From positions 3,764 through 67,763 of the forward strand of contig NZ_SIJK02000027.1 in the NCBI RefSeq assembly GCF_004762035.2: DNA of 64,000 nucleotides. The letters run 5' to 3'. Within the stretch, counting starts at the first letter, position 1. Every line of letters starts with the position of its first letter. The notes beneath the pieces are model-generated. The model saw only the letters and a program-made list of their open reading frames with translations. It ran no database searches and was not told where the DNA came from. This DNA comes from Candidatus Chloroploca mongolica. Its GTDB lineage: Bacteria > Chloroflexota > Chloroflexia > Chloroflexales > Chloroflexaceae. This document shows positions 25,749-34,790 of the stretch, piece by piece. Both the position numbers and the translations under genes were made by a program.

Positions 25749-27323
25749 CTAAAGTGCATGTTCAGGGGCCTGGAAGACTTCGGCGATGCGATAACGGAGG
25801 CGTAACCGTTCGCCAAAAAGCACCATGATCTGTCGCCAGTAGTTATGTCCAACAAGCGCAAGGGGAATTATATCGTCTACTTCATCAGCTATTTCAGGGG
25901 GGACTGCCTCGACGAGCAGATCAAGCGTTAGCCGCAATTCATAGAAGGCTTGGGCGTTGGCTGGTTGTATATGAGCCAGTTCACGGGCGACTTGCGCAAG
26001 CATAGCCCTGGCGAGTTGCGGGCTCCAGGGCGTGATGCTGGCTTCAAGCAACTGGCGGGTCAGGCCATGCTGCGGGGCTTTCTGATCGGCCTTGAGCAAC
26101 GTGAGGACGAGGATTTCGCGCTCGACCGGCGGAATCAGGGCCAAAAGAGGGAAGACATCGACGGCATCAGGGTTTTTCAGACCATAGGCAACCAGCGCCT
26201 GCGCCCATGCCTGATCGCGAAAAGCGAGCGTTGCCGTAATCCAGGCTTTGAGCATCGGCTCACGCCATTCTTTGGGCATCCGTGTTTCGAGCAGGGTAGA
26301 GGCCGAACGCGACCAGGCGTCGCACCAGGCCGATGGTGGCGTTCGGGCGACGATGGCGATCAGCCACCAGGTACGCTCGCCAAGCCCAAGCGGAGGTGCG
26401 AGGCTAATGCCATCACGCTGCATCGCCTCGTCACACACCGTAGGCAATTCAATGCTCAACTTAGCGAGCAAGCCGCCGCTATACCGCACCAGCGCCAGGG
26501 CTCGCTCGGTCATACGCTGGGCCAGGCGCGAGGTTGGCAGGGTCGCCAGCAACGCGGCGGCTGTCTGGCGAACACCTTTGCTTCGGTCGTCAAGCGCCGT
26601 TTCGAGCAACGGCTCATCGGCGCTGCACAAACCGACCCGCAGCGCCTCAAGCAACGCCTGGCGATCATCGGCCTTCTCTTGCGACCAGGTCGTCTCGATG
26701 AGCGAGCGGGCGAGAGCGGGGCGTTCGGGACGCACAGCCTTCAGCAGCGCCAGCCGCTCGCCACGAGTACCCACGTCCCACGCAGCCTGGAGCGCTGCCG
26801 CATCCTGCGCGGCCACCGCTGTCTCACTGACCGACGCAAAGACCCATCCGGGATGAAAGGTTGCGAGCCAGCGGCCCCGTTCACCAACCACCTTCAGCAC
26901 CAGAGGTTGCAGATCGGGCGAGGTTCGAGCGCGTTCAAGCAATGCAGGCAGAAATTGCAGAGGAACCCGCACCCCGTGCGCAACGGCCCTGGTCAACCAC
27001 TCGCGCAACAGGGCCTCGGGCTGACCCTCAAACACCTGCGCCAACAGATCTGCCGCCTCGGGCGTACAGATTGATTGGGTCTCGTCGGGTGCAGGCGCAA
27101 CGGGATCAAGCGCAAGCACCGGCGGCAACACACCAGCGCGCACATAGAGCGTCGCTGCCGCAGCGGCATCAAGGAGCCGCGCCGCCGGGTCGTCCTCACC
27201 GGGCAATTCGGCGACCAGATCGGCCAGCGCACCAGCAGGAGGTTGCGGCAACTGTGGACGGCGTGCCGTCCCCAGCAGCGCCACCGTCGCCAGATCATGC
27301 CAATAATGCTGCGGATCACTCAT
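25749..27323 (-). CDS. DUF5691 family protein
   Basis: A 524-residue protein of the DUF5691 family, made largely of alpha-helical HEAT-like repeats (for example RQTAAALLATLPTSRLAQRM and SLIETTWSQEKADDRQALLEAL, in part). It has no signal peptide or catalytic motif that I can identify. It opens with SDPQHYWHDLATVALLGTARR, a conserved start for the family. Alternative ATGs at 27323 and 27326 are adjacent; I use 27323. It is the second gene of the cluster, after the SWIM protein. Its place suggests a scaffold in the MoxR-VWA machine; this is inference. Confidence 0.8.
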   Translation of the reverse strand: MSDPQHYWHDLATVALLGTARRPQLPQPPAGALADLVAELPGEDDPAARLLDAAAAATLYVRAGVLPPVLALDPVAPAPDETQSICTPEAADLLAQVFEGQPEALLREWLTRAVAHGVRVPLQFLPALLERARTSPDLQPLVLKVVGERGRWLATFHPGWVFASVSETAVAAQDAAALQAAWDVGTRGERLALLKAVRPERPALARSLIETTWSQEKADDRQALLEALRVGLCSADEPLLETALDDRSKGVRQTAAALLATLPTSRLAQRMTERALALVRYSGGLLAKLSIELPTVCDEAMQRDGISLAPPLGLGERTWWLIAIVARTPPSAWCDAWSRSASTLLETRMPKEWREPMLKAWITATLAFRDQAWAQALVAYGLKNPDAVDVFPLLALIPPVEREILVLTLLKADQKAPQHGLTRQLLEASITPWSPQLARAMLAQVARELAHIQPANAQAFYELRLTLDLLVEAVPPEIADEVDDIIPLALVGHNYWRQIMVLFGERLRLRYRIAEVFQAPEHAL

Positions 27324-27353
27324 CATACCCACCACCCCCAATGCCCCCTCGCG

Positions 27354-27391
27354 TGTAAGGAGTGTGGAGCGCAGCGCCCACACTCCTTACA
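27354..27391. terminator. 14-bp hairpin between SWIM and DUF5691 genes
   Basis: Arms 27354-27367 and 27378-27391 are exact reverse complements around agcgcagcgc. The right arm overlaps the SWIM gene stop region, so it could form in the intercistronic RNA. Confidence 0.55.
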
Positions 27392-28700
27392 GGCAAAAAA
27401 ATCCCCCCTCGCATTGCACACTCAACGGCAGCAACATCCCCCCATCCCATTCGCCCACGATGGTGAAAGGATGGCCGCCTGTCAAGGCCAGCAATTGCCA
27501 GATCTGCGTAGAAGTACGCGACAGGGGCAGCGTCTGGTCATCAGCGTCACACAGATACCAGCGGTCTTCTGCGCAGGCAAGACGACAGGGGCCAATGATC
27601 AACAGATGGCGTTCAAGCCAAGGCTGCTGTGCCAGCGCCGCCGCATAGATCCCAATGGCAGCATTGATTGACCAGCCTGGCAACGGGCCGGGTTCAGGCA
27701 CCAATTCCTCGCGAGTTCGTACGAGCGCACGTTGCGGCACCGAACCCGGATAAAAGACAAGCTCGCCGGCAAAAAAACTCCCCGGTACCAGGCTCTGGTC
27801 AAAAGGTTTCTCGGCCACACTAAAACTGAGCACCAGCGCCGGACGCTGTTCTGTCATTCCCCAGAGCCAGGTACGTTGCACACGCAGGCGCTCTTCATCT
27901 TCAATGCGCCGCCCAAGCACCAGCCACTGATCGAAGATACCCTGACCTGCCAGGAGCTCCTCCTGGCTCTGCGTAAAGCCAATGGTTGTTCGCACATCGG
28001 CCTGGAGATCGGGGGGCAGATCATCCAGGTGCGCATAGGCACGCGCAAGCAAGTGCAAAAGACTCAACTGATCAAGCAGACGGCCTTCCCAGCCGACGCC
28101 AGATCCTGGCAACAGGGCCGCCTCACGCAGGCGACGGGCCACGCCGGGGGCCTGCGCATCAACCATCCGGCTCGCAAATGGTGCAAAGAGGCCCAAAGCC
28201 CCTTCTTGCAACCCAGCGAGGCCCGTTCTGACGCGATCTTCAAGCCAACGGTCAAGCTCGAGCATACCCGCTGCCACACGCTGTTCACGCGCTGTCGGCG
28301 TACGCGAAGGTGGCGGTTCAGGCGCGGCAGATGCGGCGATAGGCGCAGCCTCGGCGGATACCTGGCGACGCTCGGCGGTACGGGCACGCTGTGCGAGCCA
28401 CTCAGCCACCCAGTCGGGCAACTCGGCCACTGGCACCTGATCAGCCTGGTTTGCCAGCAGCAACATCAGCGCAAGCGTATGTTTACAGGGGAGCTTGCGG
28501 CTCGGGCACGAGCAACGAAAGGCCAGGGTCTCAAGGTCAACCTGGACGCGATACGGATTGGCCCCACTGCCCTGACACTCGCCCCACAGGGCGCGGCTAT
28601 GCGTGCCAAGGTTTGGCCAGAGCTTTGGCAACGCCAGTTTCCTGGCCGCCGTCAACGACGCCGCATCAGGGGCCATGGCTGCAATCTGATCGTCGTGCAA
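27387..28700 (-). CDS. SWIM zinc-finger protein
   Basis: A 437-residue protein. The N-terminal zinc-binding SWIM motif is FRCSCPSRKLPCKH (CxCxnCxH), after the conserved WGECQGSGANPYRVQVDL. The rest has long helical and mixed segments without other recognised domains. SWIM fingers bind DNA or protein. I choose a TTG start at 28700 because GGAGG sits nine bases upstream and the resulting N-terminus (LHDDQIAAMAPDAAS) matches the family's short helical opening; no ATG gives a comparable fit. It is the first gene of the five-gene cluster. Confidence 0.85.
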   Translation of the reverse strand: MHDDQIAAMAPDAASLTAARKLALPKLWPNLGTHSRALWGECQGSGANPYRVQVDLETLAFRCSCPSRKLPCKHTLALMLLLANQADQVPVAELPDWVAEWLAQRARTAERRQVSAEAAPIAASAAPEPPPSRTPTAREQRVAAGMLELDRWLEDRVRTGLAGLQEGALGLFAPFASRMVDAQAPGVARRLREAALLPGSGVGWEGRLLDQLSLLHLLARAYAHLDDLPPDLQADVRTTIGFTQSQEELLAGQGIFDQWLVLGRRIEDEERLRVQRTWLWGMTEQRPALVLSFSVAEKPFDQSLVPGSFFAGELVFYPGSVPQRALVRTREELVPEPGPLPGWSINAAIGIYAAALAQQPWLERHLLIIGPCRLACAEDRWYLCDADDQTLPLSRTSTQIWQLLALTGGHPFTIVGEWDGGMLLPLSVQCEGGFFCL

Positions 28701-28744
28701 GGAAGCAAGCCTCCGGCTGAGGGTTCGGGTGCGCCCCGTCGCCC

Positions 28745-28872
28745 GGTAGGGGCGAAGCACCCGCCCGCGAGCACGGTGTACCTTCGGCATGCGGCAGAGG
28801 TAAGGGGCGAAGCACCCGCCCGCGAGCATGGTGTACCTTCGGCATGCGGCAGGGGCGGGTGCTTCGCCCCTA
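28745..28872. repeat. GC-rich repeat pair, 53-54-bp unit
   Basis: A unit with aggggcgaagcacccgcccg, then cgagcacggtgtaccttcgg and catgcggcag, occurs at about 28748-28800 and 28802-28854. An inverted half copy (ggggcgggtgcttcgcccct) closes it at 28852-28871. The element separates the SWIM gene from the sigma factor gene and may help isolate the two transcripts. Confidence 0.8.
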
Positions 28873-28885
28873 CGACTATCGCCCT

Positions 28886-29923
28886 CTACTCGAGATAATC
28901 ACGCAAATGCTGCCCAACATCGGGGCTACGGAGGCGGCGGAGCGCCTCGGCCTCAATCTGACGTGCGCGTTCACGGGTCATGCCCAGGGCGCGCCCAACC
29001 TCTTCGAGGGTGCGGCGGCGGCCATCGAGCAGGCCGTAACGGAGATCAATAATGCGGCGTTCGCGGTCATTAAGATGGTTGAGGGCCGCCGAAAGATCGC
29101 GGCGCAGGAGTTGCGACGAAGCAAAATCGGTTGGCGAGGGCACATCATCATCAGTCAAAAAATCGCCGAGCGTATGATCGCCCTCATCACCAACCGGCGT
29201 TTCAAGCGAAACCGGGCGGCGGGCGGCCTCAAGCACACGCTGGATACGCTCAATCGGCTGCCCAAGGGCCAGCGCGATCTCTTCGGCAGTTGGCTGACGT
29301 TCAAGCGATTGCGCCAGGCGCTCGGTCGTACGTTTCACCTGACCAACCGACTCACTCATATGCACCGGCAAACGGATCGTACGACCCTGTTCAGCAATTG
29401 CCCGGGTCACGGCCTGGCGGATCCACCAGGTCGCATAGGTGCTGAAGCGATTGCCCTTGCGGTAATCAAACTTCTCCACGGCCCGCATCAACCCGATATT
29501 GCCCTCCTGGATCAGATCGAGCAACGAAAGACCGCGTCCCACATACTTCTTGGCAATGCTCACCACGAGGCGCAGATTCGCCTGGATCAAATGACGCCGG
29601 GCATCATTGCCACACTGAACATCACGTTCGAGGAGGCAACGAAACTGGAAATCAGGCTCATCGCCAGCCTCCAGATGAGCCTCGGCTGCATTGCCACGCT
29701 CAATCCGTTCAGCAAGTTCAACCTCTTCACGTGCTGTCAACAGGGACACACGGCCAATCTCCTGGAGATAATGCTGCACGGCATCGAGCGAAGGCTCGCC
29801 AACACGCCCGCCATTCACCGCAGGAGATTGCTCATCAATATCGTTCAGCACCTCGGTCTCATGCTCCTGCTCCAACGTCTGCGGTTCGGCTAACTCCCAG
29901 ATCGGGGTTGTTCGCTTGAGCAT
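28886..29923 (-). CDS. RpoD-family RNA polymerase sigma factor
   Basis: A 345-residue sigma-70 group 1/2 factor. Region 1.2 ([19 protein letters not shown]) is present. Region 2 is canonical ([51 protein letters not shown]). Region 3 and region 4 follow ([33 protein letters not shown]). It directs promoter choice at -10 and -35 sites. It lacks a long region 1.1, so it could be a group 2 alternative factor or the housekeeping one. It has a GGAG site nine bases before ATG and a strong promoter with a ~230-base leader. Confidence 0.93.
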   Translation of the reverse strand: MLKRTTPIWELAEPQTLEQEHETEVLNDIDEQSPAVNGGRVGEPSLDAVQHYLQEIGRVSLLTAREEVELAERIERGNAAEAHLEAGDEPDFQFRCLLERDVQCGNDARRHLIQANLRLVVSIAKKYVGRGLSLLDLIQEGNIGLMRAVEKFDYRKGNRFSTYATWWIRQAVTRAIAEQGRTIRLPVHMSESVGQVKRTTERLAQSLERQPTAEEIALALGQPIERIQRVLEAARRPVSLETPVGDEGDHTLGDFLTDDDVPSPTDFASSQLLRRDLSAALNHLNDRERRIIDLRYGLLDGRRRTLEEVGRALGMTRERARQIEAEALRRLRSPDVGQHLRDYLE

Positions 29924-30157
29924 TGATCCGCGCTCCTAGCTAGGTTCTCAGAGTATGGCAGAGGTGCCATGCATGACAGAAAAGCGACATCTGCCTATCC
30001 AAGCTTCAGGCCCAACAGATCGAACCAGTCTCCGGTAATAGCGCCACATCGAACTATTCCAGGGGCCAGAAGTCATTTTTCGTTGCACGTAACAGTGCGG
30101 GGGCAACCGCGTGTGGGTGAATTGATTTGGGGTTCAAAGCAACTATCTACGATGTTG

Positions 30158-30186
30158 AGTATAGTTGCGATACCATAACTTGTCAA
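30158..30186 (-). promoter_or_regulatory. Consensus promoter of the sigma factor gene
   Basis: On the minus strand: TTGACA, 17-bp spacer, TATACT (-35 at 30181-30186, -10 at 30158-30163). Transcription would start near 30151, giving a leader of about 225 bases before the ATG at 29923. The leader (29924-30150) contains no gene that I recognise. The -35 lies about 25 bp from the psuG stop. Confidence 0.8.
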
Positions 30187-30211
30187 GGGGGTTTCACCAT
30201 TTCTGGTGGAA

Positions 30212-31147
30212 TTATCTTGCGAAAAGAGGAGGAAGGTCGGCATACGCCATTGCAACGAGCCCGGCGACGCGGGCATTCTGGGTAAGCAGCGCCACATTCG
30301 TCGCAATGCTTTCGCCCTCGGTCTCAACGGCCATCGCGCGCAGCAAAAACGGGGTGACCTCGGGGCCACGGACAGCGGCGGCTTCAGCGGCAGCGAGGGC
30401 GCGCGCCACCGCCGCTTCAACCATCTGGCGCGGCAACGCGGTTGCTTCAGGTGGCGGCACGCAGAGCAGCATCCCGCCTGGGGCAGCCATCGTCGCCATG
30501 GTGCGCTGGGTATGCCAGAGTGCGGCAACCTCGGCGGCATCATTGGCGCAAGCATTCAGGCGCAGACCACTGCTGATACTGTAGAAGGCCGGAAATTCAT
30601 TGGTTGCCAAGCCAACCACCGGCACACCCAGAGTTTCAAGATATTCAAGGGTTGCCGGCAGATCAAGGATCGCTTTGGCCCCGGCGCACACAACGAGCAC
30701 CGGCGTACGGGCCAGTTCAGTCAAATCAGCCGACACATCCCACGACAGACTCGCCTGACGGTGAACCCCACCGATGCCGCCGGTCGCAAAGATAGCAATG
30801 CCAGCCGCCGCAGCGAGCGCCATTGTTGCAGCGACGGTCGTGGCCCCATCGGCGCGTTGCACCGCTGCCAACGCCAGATCGCGTCGCGTCAACTTGCGGA
30901 TTTGCTCGCCGCCGGTCGCAAAACGCTCCAGTTCGTCAAGAATGAGCCCGACCGTCGGCACGCCGCGAACCACCCCGATCGTCGCAGGGACTGCACCAGT
31001 TGCCCGTACCTCAGCCTCGAGCGCCTGCGCCACCTCAAGATTCTGTGGATACGGCAACCCATGACTGATCAGCGTACTCTCGAGCGCCACGATTGCCCGA
31101 CCCTCTTCGAGCGCCTCACTCACTTCATCAGCAACTCGTAACAGCAT
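30212..31147 (-). CDS. psuG: Pseudouridine-5'-phosphate glycosidase
   Basis: PsuG cleaves pseudouridine 5'-phosphate to ribose 5-phosphate and uracil in nucleoside salvage. The 311-residue protein starts ADEVSEALEEGRAIVALEST, followed by LISHGLPYPQNLEVA, the typical substrate-binding opening. It has the conserved TVAATMALAAAAGIAIFATGGIGGVHR core (in part) and VCAGAKAILDLPATLEYLE. The start at 31147 follows GGTGGGAG; an upstream extension reads through repeat sequence. The partner kinase gene psuK is not adjacent. The gene overlaps no neighbour and the sigma factor promoter lies right after its stop. Confidence 0.94.
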   Translation of the reverse strand: MLLRVADEVSEALEEGRAIVALESTLISHGLPYPQNLEVAQALEAEVRATGAVPATIGVVRGVPTVGLILDELERFATGGEQIRKLTRRDLALAAVQRADGATTVAATMALAAAAGIAIFATGGIGGVHRQASLSWDVSADLTELARTPVLVVCAGAKAILDLPATLEYLETLGVPVVGLATNEFPAFYSISSGLRLNACANDAAEVAALWHTQRTMATMAAPGGMLLCVPPPEATALPRQMVEAAVARALAAAEAAAVRGPEVTPFLLRAMAVETEGESIATNVALLTQNARVAGLVAMAYADLPPLFAR

Positions 31148-31606
31148 AATGGCTCCCACCTTAGATATTTGACGCAAAGGCGCAAAGGCGCAAAGGGCGT
31201 TAAGACCACATCTGGACGCCAAGCGTGCGACGGATGGCTGTGCGAGCCTGGATACGCGGGCGTCCCAGGGCGATTGCATCTTCCGTGTATGCACCCCCAC
31301 CAGGGCACCCGCAAGGGGTGCCCGTACACCGGGCCCGGCCCTGTAGGGGCACCCCTTGCGGGTGCCCGTACACCGGGCCGTGGGCCGCCGTGTGCGCCGC
31401 TAGTTGCATGCACATGCTGCCACATAGCGCGTATGTTTGTATCCGGTTTCGTAAAATGCAATCGCCCTAGCGGGCATCTCGCCCGCTGTTGCTGTGGCGA
31501 GGTATTGGGGCTAGTATAACATGCCGCTTCGTATGGCTTGCAAAACGGTGTATCATGGTAATGTTGCTTGCAAAACAGTCGTTTCATAATATAAGGATTG
31601 CAAGAT
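31148..31606. repeat. Repeat-filled gap with short direct repeats
   Basis: About 460 bases without a gene. It has inverted units gggcacccgcaaggggtg at 31303 and its reverse complement at 31348, and a direct repeat gggtgcccgtacaccgggcc near 31317 and 31361. Two copies of gcttgcaaaac at 31537 and 31566, 29 bp apart, lie just upstream of the secreted repeat protein and could be a regulatory site. A caaaggcg low-complexity run lies near 31175-31195. Confidence 0.7.
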
Positions 31607-33148
31607 ATGATGGTGCCTCTTGTTTCACGCATACGCACAGGCAGTGCGTTGCTGTTGTTGTTGACGCTGATGCTGGCGCTGGTGTTGCCGTTGCAGGTGC
31701 AGGCAAATGTGCCGACGGTAGCGCCTGGTGAGCGCATTCATTTTTATGCCGATGGCTTTAATCCGGGTGAGCGGGTTGATTTCTGGGTGACTGGCCCTGA
31801 TGGAAGAAGCCGCCCACGGTTCCCGGCAGTTTTTGCCGATGATGACGGGGCTGTGCTCTGGTCGTGGGATGTTCCCACCGATGCGCCTGGCGGGCGTTGG
31901 ACCGCTGTGGCGCGTGGAATTCGTTCGAATCGCCAGGTGCCCACCGATTTCATTGTGGTTGCACCAGAAGCGCCAACTCAGGTTGCTTCTGTTGCGCCCG
32001 AGGCAGGTGCCCCAGGGACAACGTTCCGCTTTGCGGTGACGGGCCTGACCCCCGGGGATCGTTTTGCGCCCTGGGTACGTGGCCCCGATGGCCGCGACCG
32101 CAATATTGGCCCTGATAGCGAGTCACTGCGCGTCGAAGTTGATCGCGAGGGCCGCCTTGCCTGGACATGGACCGCTCCCGAAGGCACGCTCCCTGGGGCA
32201 TGGCGTTCGCTGGCCCGCGCTGAACGCGGTGGAACCGTGCTTGAGGTTCCCTTTACCGTGACCGGCCAGGCCCCACCAGCGCCGGTGCGCCAGGTGCAAC
32301 CAGTGGTCGGGGCACCAGGGACGCGCTTTGAGGTGACGGTGGGCGGCCTGACGCCAGGCGAAGTGGCTGGCAGTTGGCTCAATACGCCCTCGGGGGCGCG
32401 GGTTGACGGCACGCCGTATATGATCGTGGCACGTGATGGCACGGTGCAGTGGACATGGACGGCGCCTGCGAATGCGCAAGCTGGGCGCTGGCAGGCGATT
32501 ACCCGTGGCGCCGATAGCCGCATCGAGGTTGTGCTTGACCTGACGATCACCGGCGCAAATCCTGAACCAGCACCGCGCCCTGACGGTGACGGCAGTGTCA
32601 CTCCGGCCAGTGGCAAACCCTTCGACACCTTCACCTTTACGGCACGTGGGTTCAACCCCAACGAACAGATCGCCTACTGGCCCACTGATCCCACCGGCAG
32701 TTCGGTACCAGTGCTCGAAAAGCTGCGCGCCGACCACAACGGCCAGGTGACCTGGACCTGGCAGACGCCTCGGCTCGTCACGACGGGCACCTGGATCATG
32801 ACGGCCCGCGGCATGACGAGTCGGCGTGAAGTGCAGATCCCCTTTACGATCGAAGCCCCGTATGTGCCCTTTGCAACCGTAACCCCCGACATTGGCCCGC
32901 CAGGAACGACGTTCCAGTTCAAAGCAGTCGGCTTCAATGTCCACGAACGCCTCGACACCTGGGTTGAACGCCCCGATGGCGTCGTTCTGCACGGCACCCG
33001 CGACGTCAAGGCGATCGGCGATAACAGCGCAAGCTGGGAATGGCGTGCGCCCGATGACGCCCCCGAGGGAACCTATATCATGGTCGCAGTCGGACGCGAA
33101 ACTGATCTGACTTTCAGAATTGAATTTCGGGTACGGGCCAATCCGTAA
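31607..33148 (+). CDS. Secreted protein with five Ig-like repeats
   Basis: A 513-residue exported protein that I do not recognise by family name. An N-terminal signal peptide (basic SRIRTGS, then a hydrophobic stretch to ~residue 30, cleavage near QVQA) is clear. Five repeats of about 85-100 residues follow, starting near 38, 130, 230, 335 and 425. Each has the pattern PG-T-F-F, GxxPGE, a tryptophan, a Gly-Pro-Asp-Gly-like turn and a WTW or WEW core. This suggests five beta-sandwich domains at the cell surface. AAGGA lies nine bases before the ATG. There is no anchor or catalytic motif; adhesion or sheath roles are possible. Confidence 0.75.
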   Translation: MMVPLVSRIRTGSALLLLLTLMLALVLPLQVQANVPTVAPGERIHFYADGFNPGERVDFWVTGPDGRSRPRFPAVFADDDGAVLWSWDVPTDAPGGRWTAVARGIRSNRQVPTDFIVVAPEAPTQVASVAPEAGAPGTTFRFAVTGLTPGDRFAPWVRGPDGRDRNIGPDSESLRVEVDREGRLAWTWTAPEGTLPGAWRSLARAERGGTVLEVPFTVTGQAPPAPVRQVQPVVGAPGTRFEVTVGGLTPGEVAGSWLNTPSGARVDGTPYMIVARDGTVQWTWTAPANAQAGRWQAITRGADSRIEVVLDLTITGANPEPAPRPDGDGSVTPASGKPFDTFTFTARGFNPNEQIAYWPTDPTGSSVPVLEKLRADHNGQVTWTWQTPRLVTTGTWIMTARGMTSRREVQIPFTIEAPYVPFATVTPDIGPPGTTFQFKAVGFNVHERLDTWVERPDGVVLHGTRDVKAIGDNSASWEWRAPDDAPEGTYIMVAVGRETDLTFRIEFRVRANP

Positions 33149-33204
33149 GAGGCTGTCTGAAAAGGATGTCAGCATCGTTCGCCACCACGTGGTGTGCCCT
33201 TGGA

Positions 33205-33430
33205 GTAGGGGCACCCCTGGCGGGTGCCGCCGGGCCGGTAGGGGCAAGGGCACCCGCCGGGCAAGGGCACCCGCCGGGCAAGGGCACCCGCCAGGGGTGC
33301 CCCTACCCTGGCGGGTGCCGCCGGGCCGGTAGGGGCAAGGACACCCGCCGGGCAAGGCCACCCGCCGGGCAAGGGCACCCGCCGGGCAAGGGCACCCGCC
33401 GGGCAAGGGCACCCCTGGCGGGTGCCGCCT
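33205..33430. repeat. GC-rich tandem and inverted repeat block
   Basis: About 230 bases of the unit aagggcacccgccgggc (17 bp). It runs as three copies near 33246-33296, then about four (33335-33410) in a second block after an inverted segment. A segment cctggcgggtgccgcc occurs near 33210, 33308 and 33414. The same strand is open through the block, giving a false N-terminal extension to the downstream peptidase. A CRISPR interpretation is ruled out by the lack of spacers. Confidence 0.85.
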
Positions 33431-33465
33431 GGTTCAACGAGCCTTCAAGAAAAGAAAGTGTAAGA

Positions 33466-34728
33466 ATGAACGCAGATGAACGAGCGATCGTCGAAGCGAT
33501 TGATCAACAAGGCTTGCTTGCGGCCCTGAGCGAACTGGTGGCGATCCCAAGCCTGGGGGGGACACCAGAGGAATATGCGGCGCAAGAGGCGGTCGCCGCG
33601 TTGATGAAACGTTGCGGACTCGAGGTCGAACAGTGGAACCTCGATCTGCCGACGCTCTATGCCCATCCGGCGTGTAGCTGGGAGTTGCCTCGCGAACGAG
33701 GGCTCGGGGTTGTTGGCAGCCTTGGGAGTCCAGGCGCAGGGCGCGATCTGATCTTCAATGGGCATGTTGATGTCGTGCCCGCAGGCGACCTGGCAAACTG
33801 GACGTATCCACCCTGGCAAACCACGCTCACCAACGGGCGGATCTATGGGCGGGGCACCACCGATATGAAGGGCGGGCTCTGCTGTGCCATCTTTGCCGCC
33901 AAGGCGCTTCGCGATGCAGGCGTTGCCTTGCATGGTCGCCTGGTGATCCAGAGCGTCATCGGCGAAGAGGATGGAGGACTGGGAACCCTGGGCGCCATCC
34001 TCCACGGCCCTCAAGCGGATGGAGCGATCGTGATAGAGCCGACCGAATTAAAGATTGCGCCACTACAAGCCGGTGCGCACAATTTCCGGTTGACCGTCTA
34101 TGGGCAGGCAGCCCACGGCTGTGTCCGTGAAGAAGGGGTCAGCGCGATCGAGAAGTTTTTTCCGCTGCACCAGGCGATCCTGCACCTCGAACGCGAACGC
34201 AACCAGCGCTTCCGCCATCCCCTTTATGCCCGTTACAACACCCCGTACCCAATCTGCATCGGTACCGTCCACGCAGGCACCTGGGCCTCTTCGGAAGCCG
34301 AGAGTCTGGTTGCCGAGGGGCGTTATGGCATTGCGATCGGCGAAGATCCGCTGGTCGCCCGACACGAACTTGAAGCGGCGATTGGCACAGCGGTCGCCGC
34401 AGATCCGTGGTTACGCGAACATCCGCCGCTGCTCGAATGGTGGGGCGGCACCTTTGACCCCGCCGCAACGCCGCAGGATCACCCGTTGGTGCAGACCGTC
34501 GCCGCCAGTTACACCGATGCCACCGGCAACCCGCTGCGCTTCGAAGGAATGACCTACGGGGCCGACATGCGGCTGCTCGCCAATACTGCCGGCATCCCGA
34601 CGGTGCTCTTTGGCCCCGGCGACGTACGCATCGCCCACCGCCCCGATGAATATGTCACGCCCGATGACCTCCTCAGATGCACCCGCACCCTCGCCCTCAC
34701 TGCCCTGCGTTTTATTGGCAGCGCCTGA
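33466..34728 (+). CDS. M20-family peptidase/deacetylase (ArgE/DapE-like)
   Basis: A 420-residue zinc-dependent hydrolase of the M20 family. Metal and catalytic motifs are present: FNGHVDVVPAGD, GRGTTDMKGG and SVIGEEDGGLGTL, with a dimerisation-domain segment (AHNFRLTVYGQAAHGCVREEG). The C-terminal TVLFGPGDVRIAHRPDEYV is typical of ArgE/DapE-like acetylornithine or succinyl-diaminopimelate hydrolases; the precise substrate is not determined. The start at 33466 follows the repeat block; the ribosome site (AAAGAAAG) is weak. The gene ends before the palindrome at 34741. Confidence 0.88.
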   Translation: MNADERAIVEAIDQQGLLAALSELVAIPSLGGTPEEYAAQEAVAALMKRCGLEVEQWNLDLPTLYAHPACSWELPRERGLGVVGSLGSPGAGRDLIFNGHVDVVPAGDLANWTYPPWQTTLTNGRIYGRGTTDMKGGLCCAIFAAKALRDAGVALHGRLVIQSVIGEEDGGLGTLGAILHGPQADGAIVIEPTELKIAPLQAGAHNFRLTVYGQAAHGCVREEGVSAIEKFFPLHQAILHLERERNQRFRHPLYARYNTPYPICIGTVHAGTWASSEAESLVAEGRYGIAIGEDPLVARHELEAAIGTAVAADPWLREHPPLLEWWGGTFDPAATPQDHPLVQTVAASYTDATGNPLRFEGMTYGADMRLLANTAGIPTVLFGPGDVRIAHRPDEYVTPDDLLRCTRTLALTALRFIGSA

Positions 34729-34740
34729 GCAGAACTTCTC

Positions 34741-34790
34741 TTGCCAATCGGAAAAGGTGACGCGTACGCGTCACCTTTTCCGATTGGCAA
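34741..34790. terminator. Perfect 25-bp palindrome, no loop
   Basis: Bases 34741-34765 and 34766-34790 are exact reverse complements. The structure begins 12 bases after the peptidase stop and is a likely terminator without a U-tract. It also separates the peptidase from the hydrolase gene at 34868. Confidence 0.8.

Noticed and set aside
25950-28898. Long plus-strand frames opposite the DUF5691 and SWIM genes
   Set aside because: They are shadows of GC-rich minus-strand genes and are rich in Arg, Gln and His, with no motifs.
28844-29893. A 349-codon plus-strand frame opposite the sigma factor gene
   Set aside because: The minus strand gives a canonical sigma-70 protein; this frame has no motif.
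33205-33430. 17-bp repeats considered as CRISPR or protein repeats
   Set aside because: There are no spacers, and the block mixes both orientations; the translated sequence is low-complexity.
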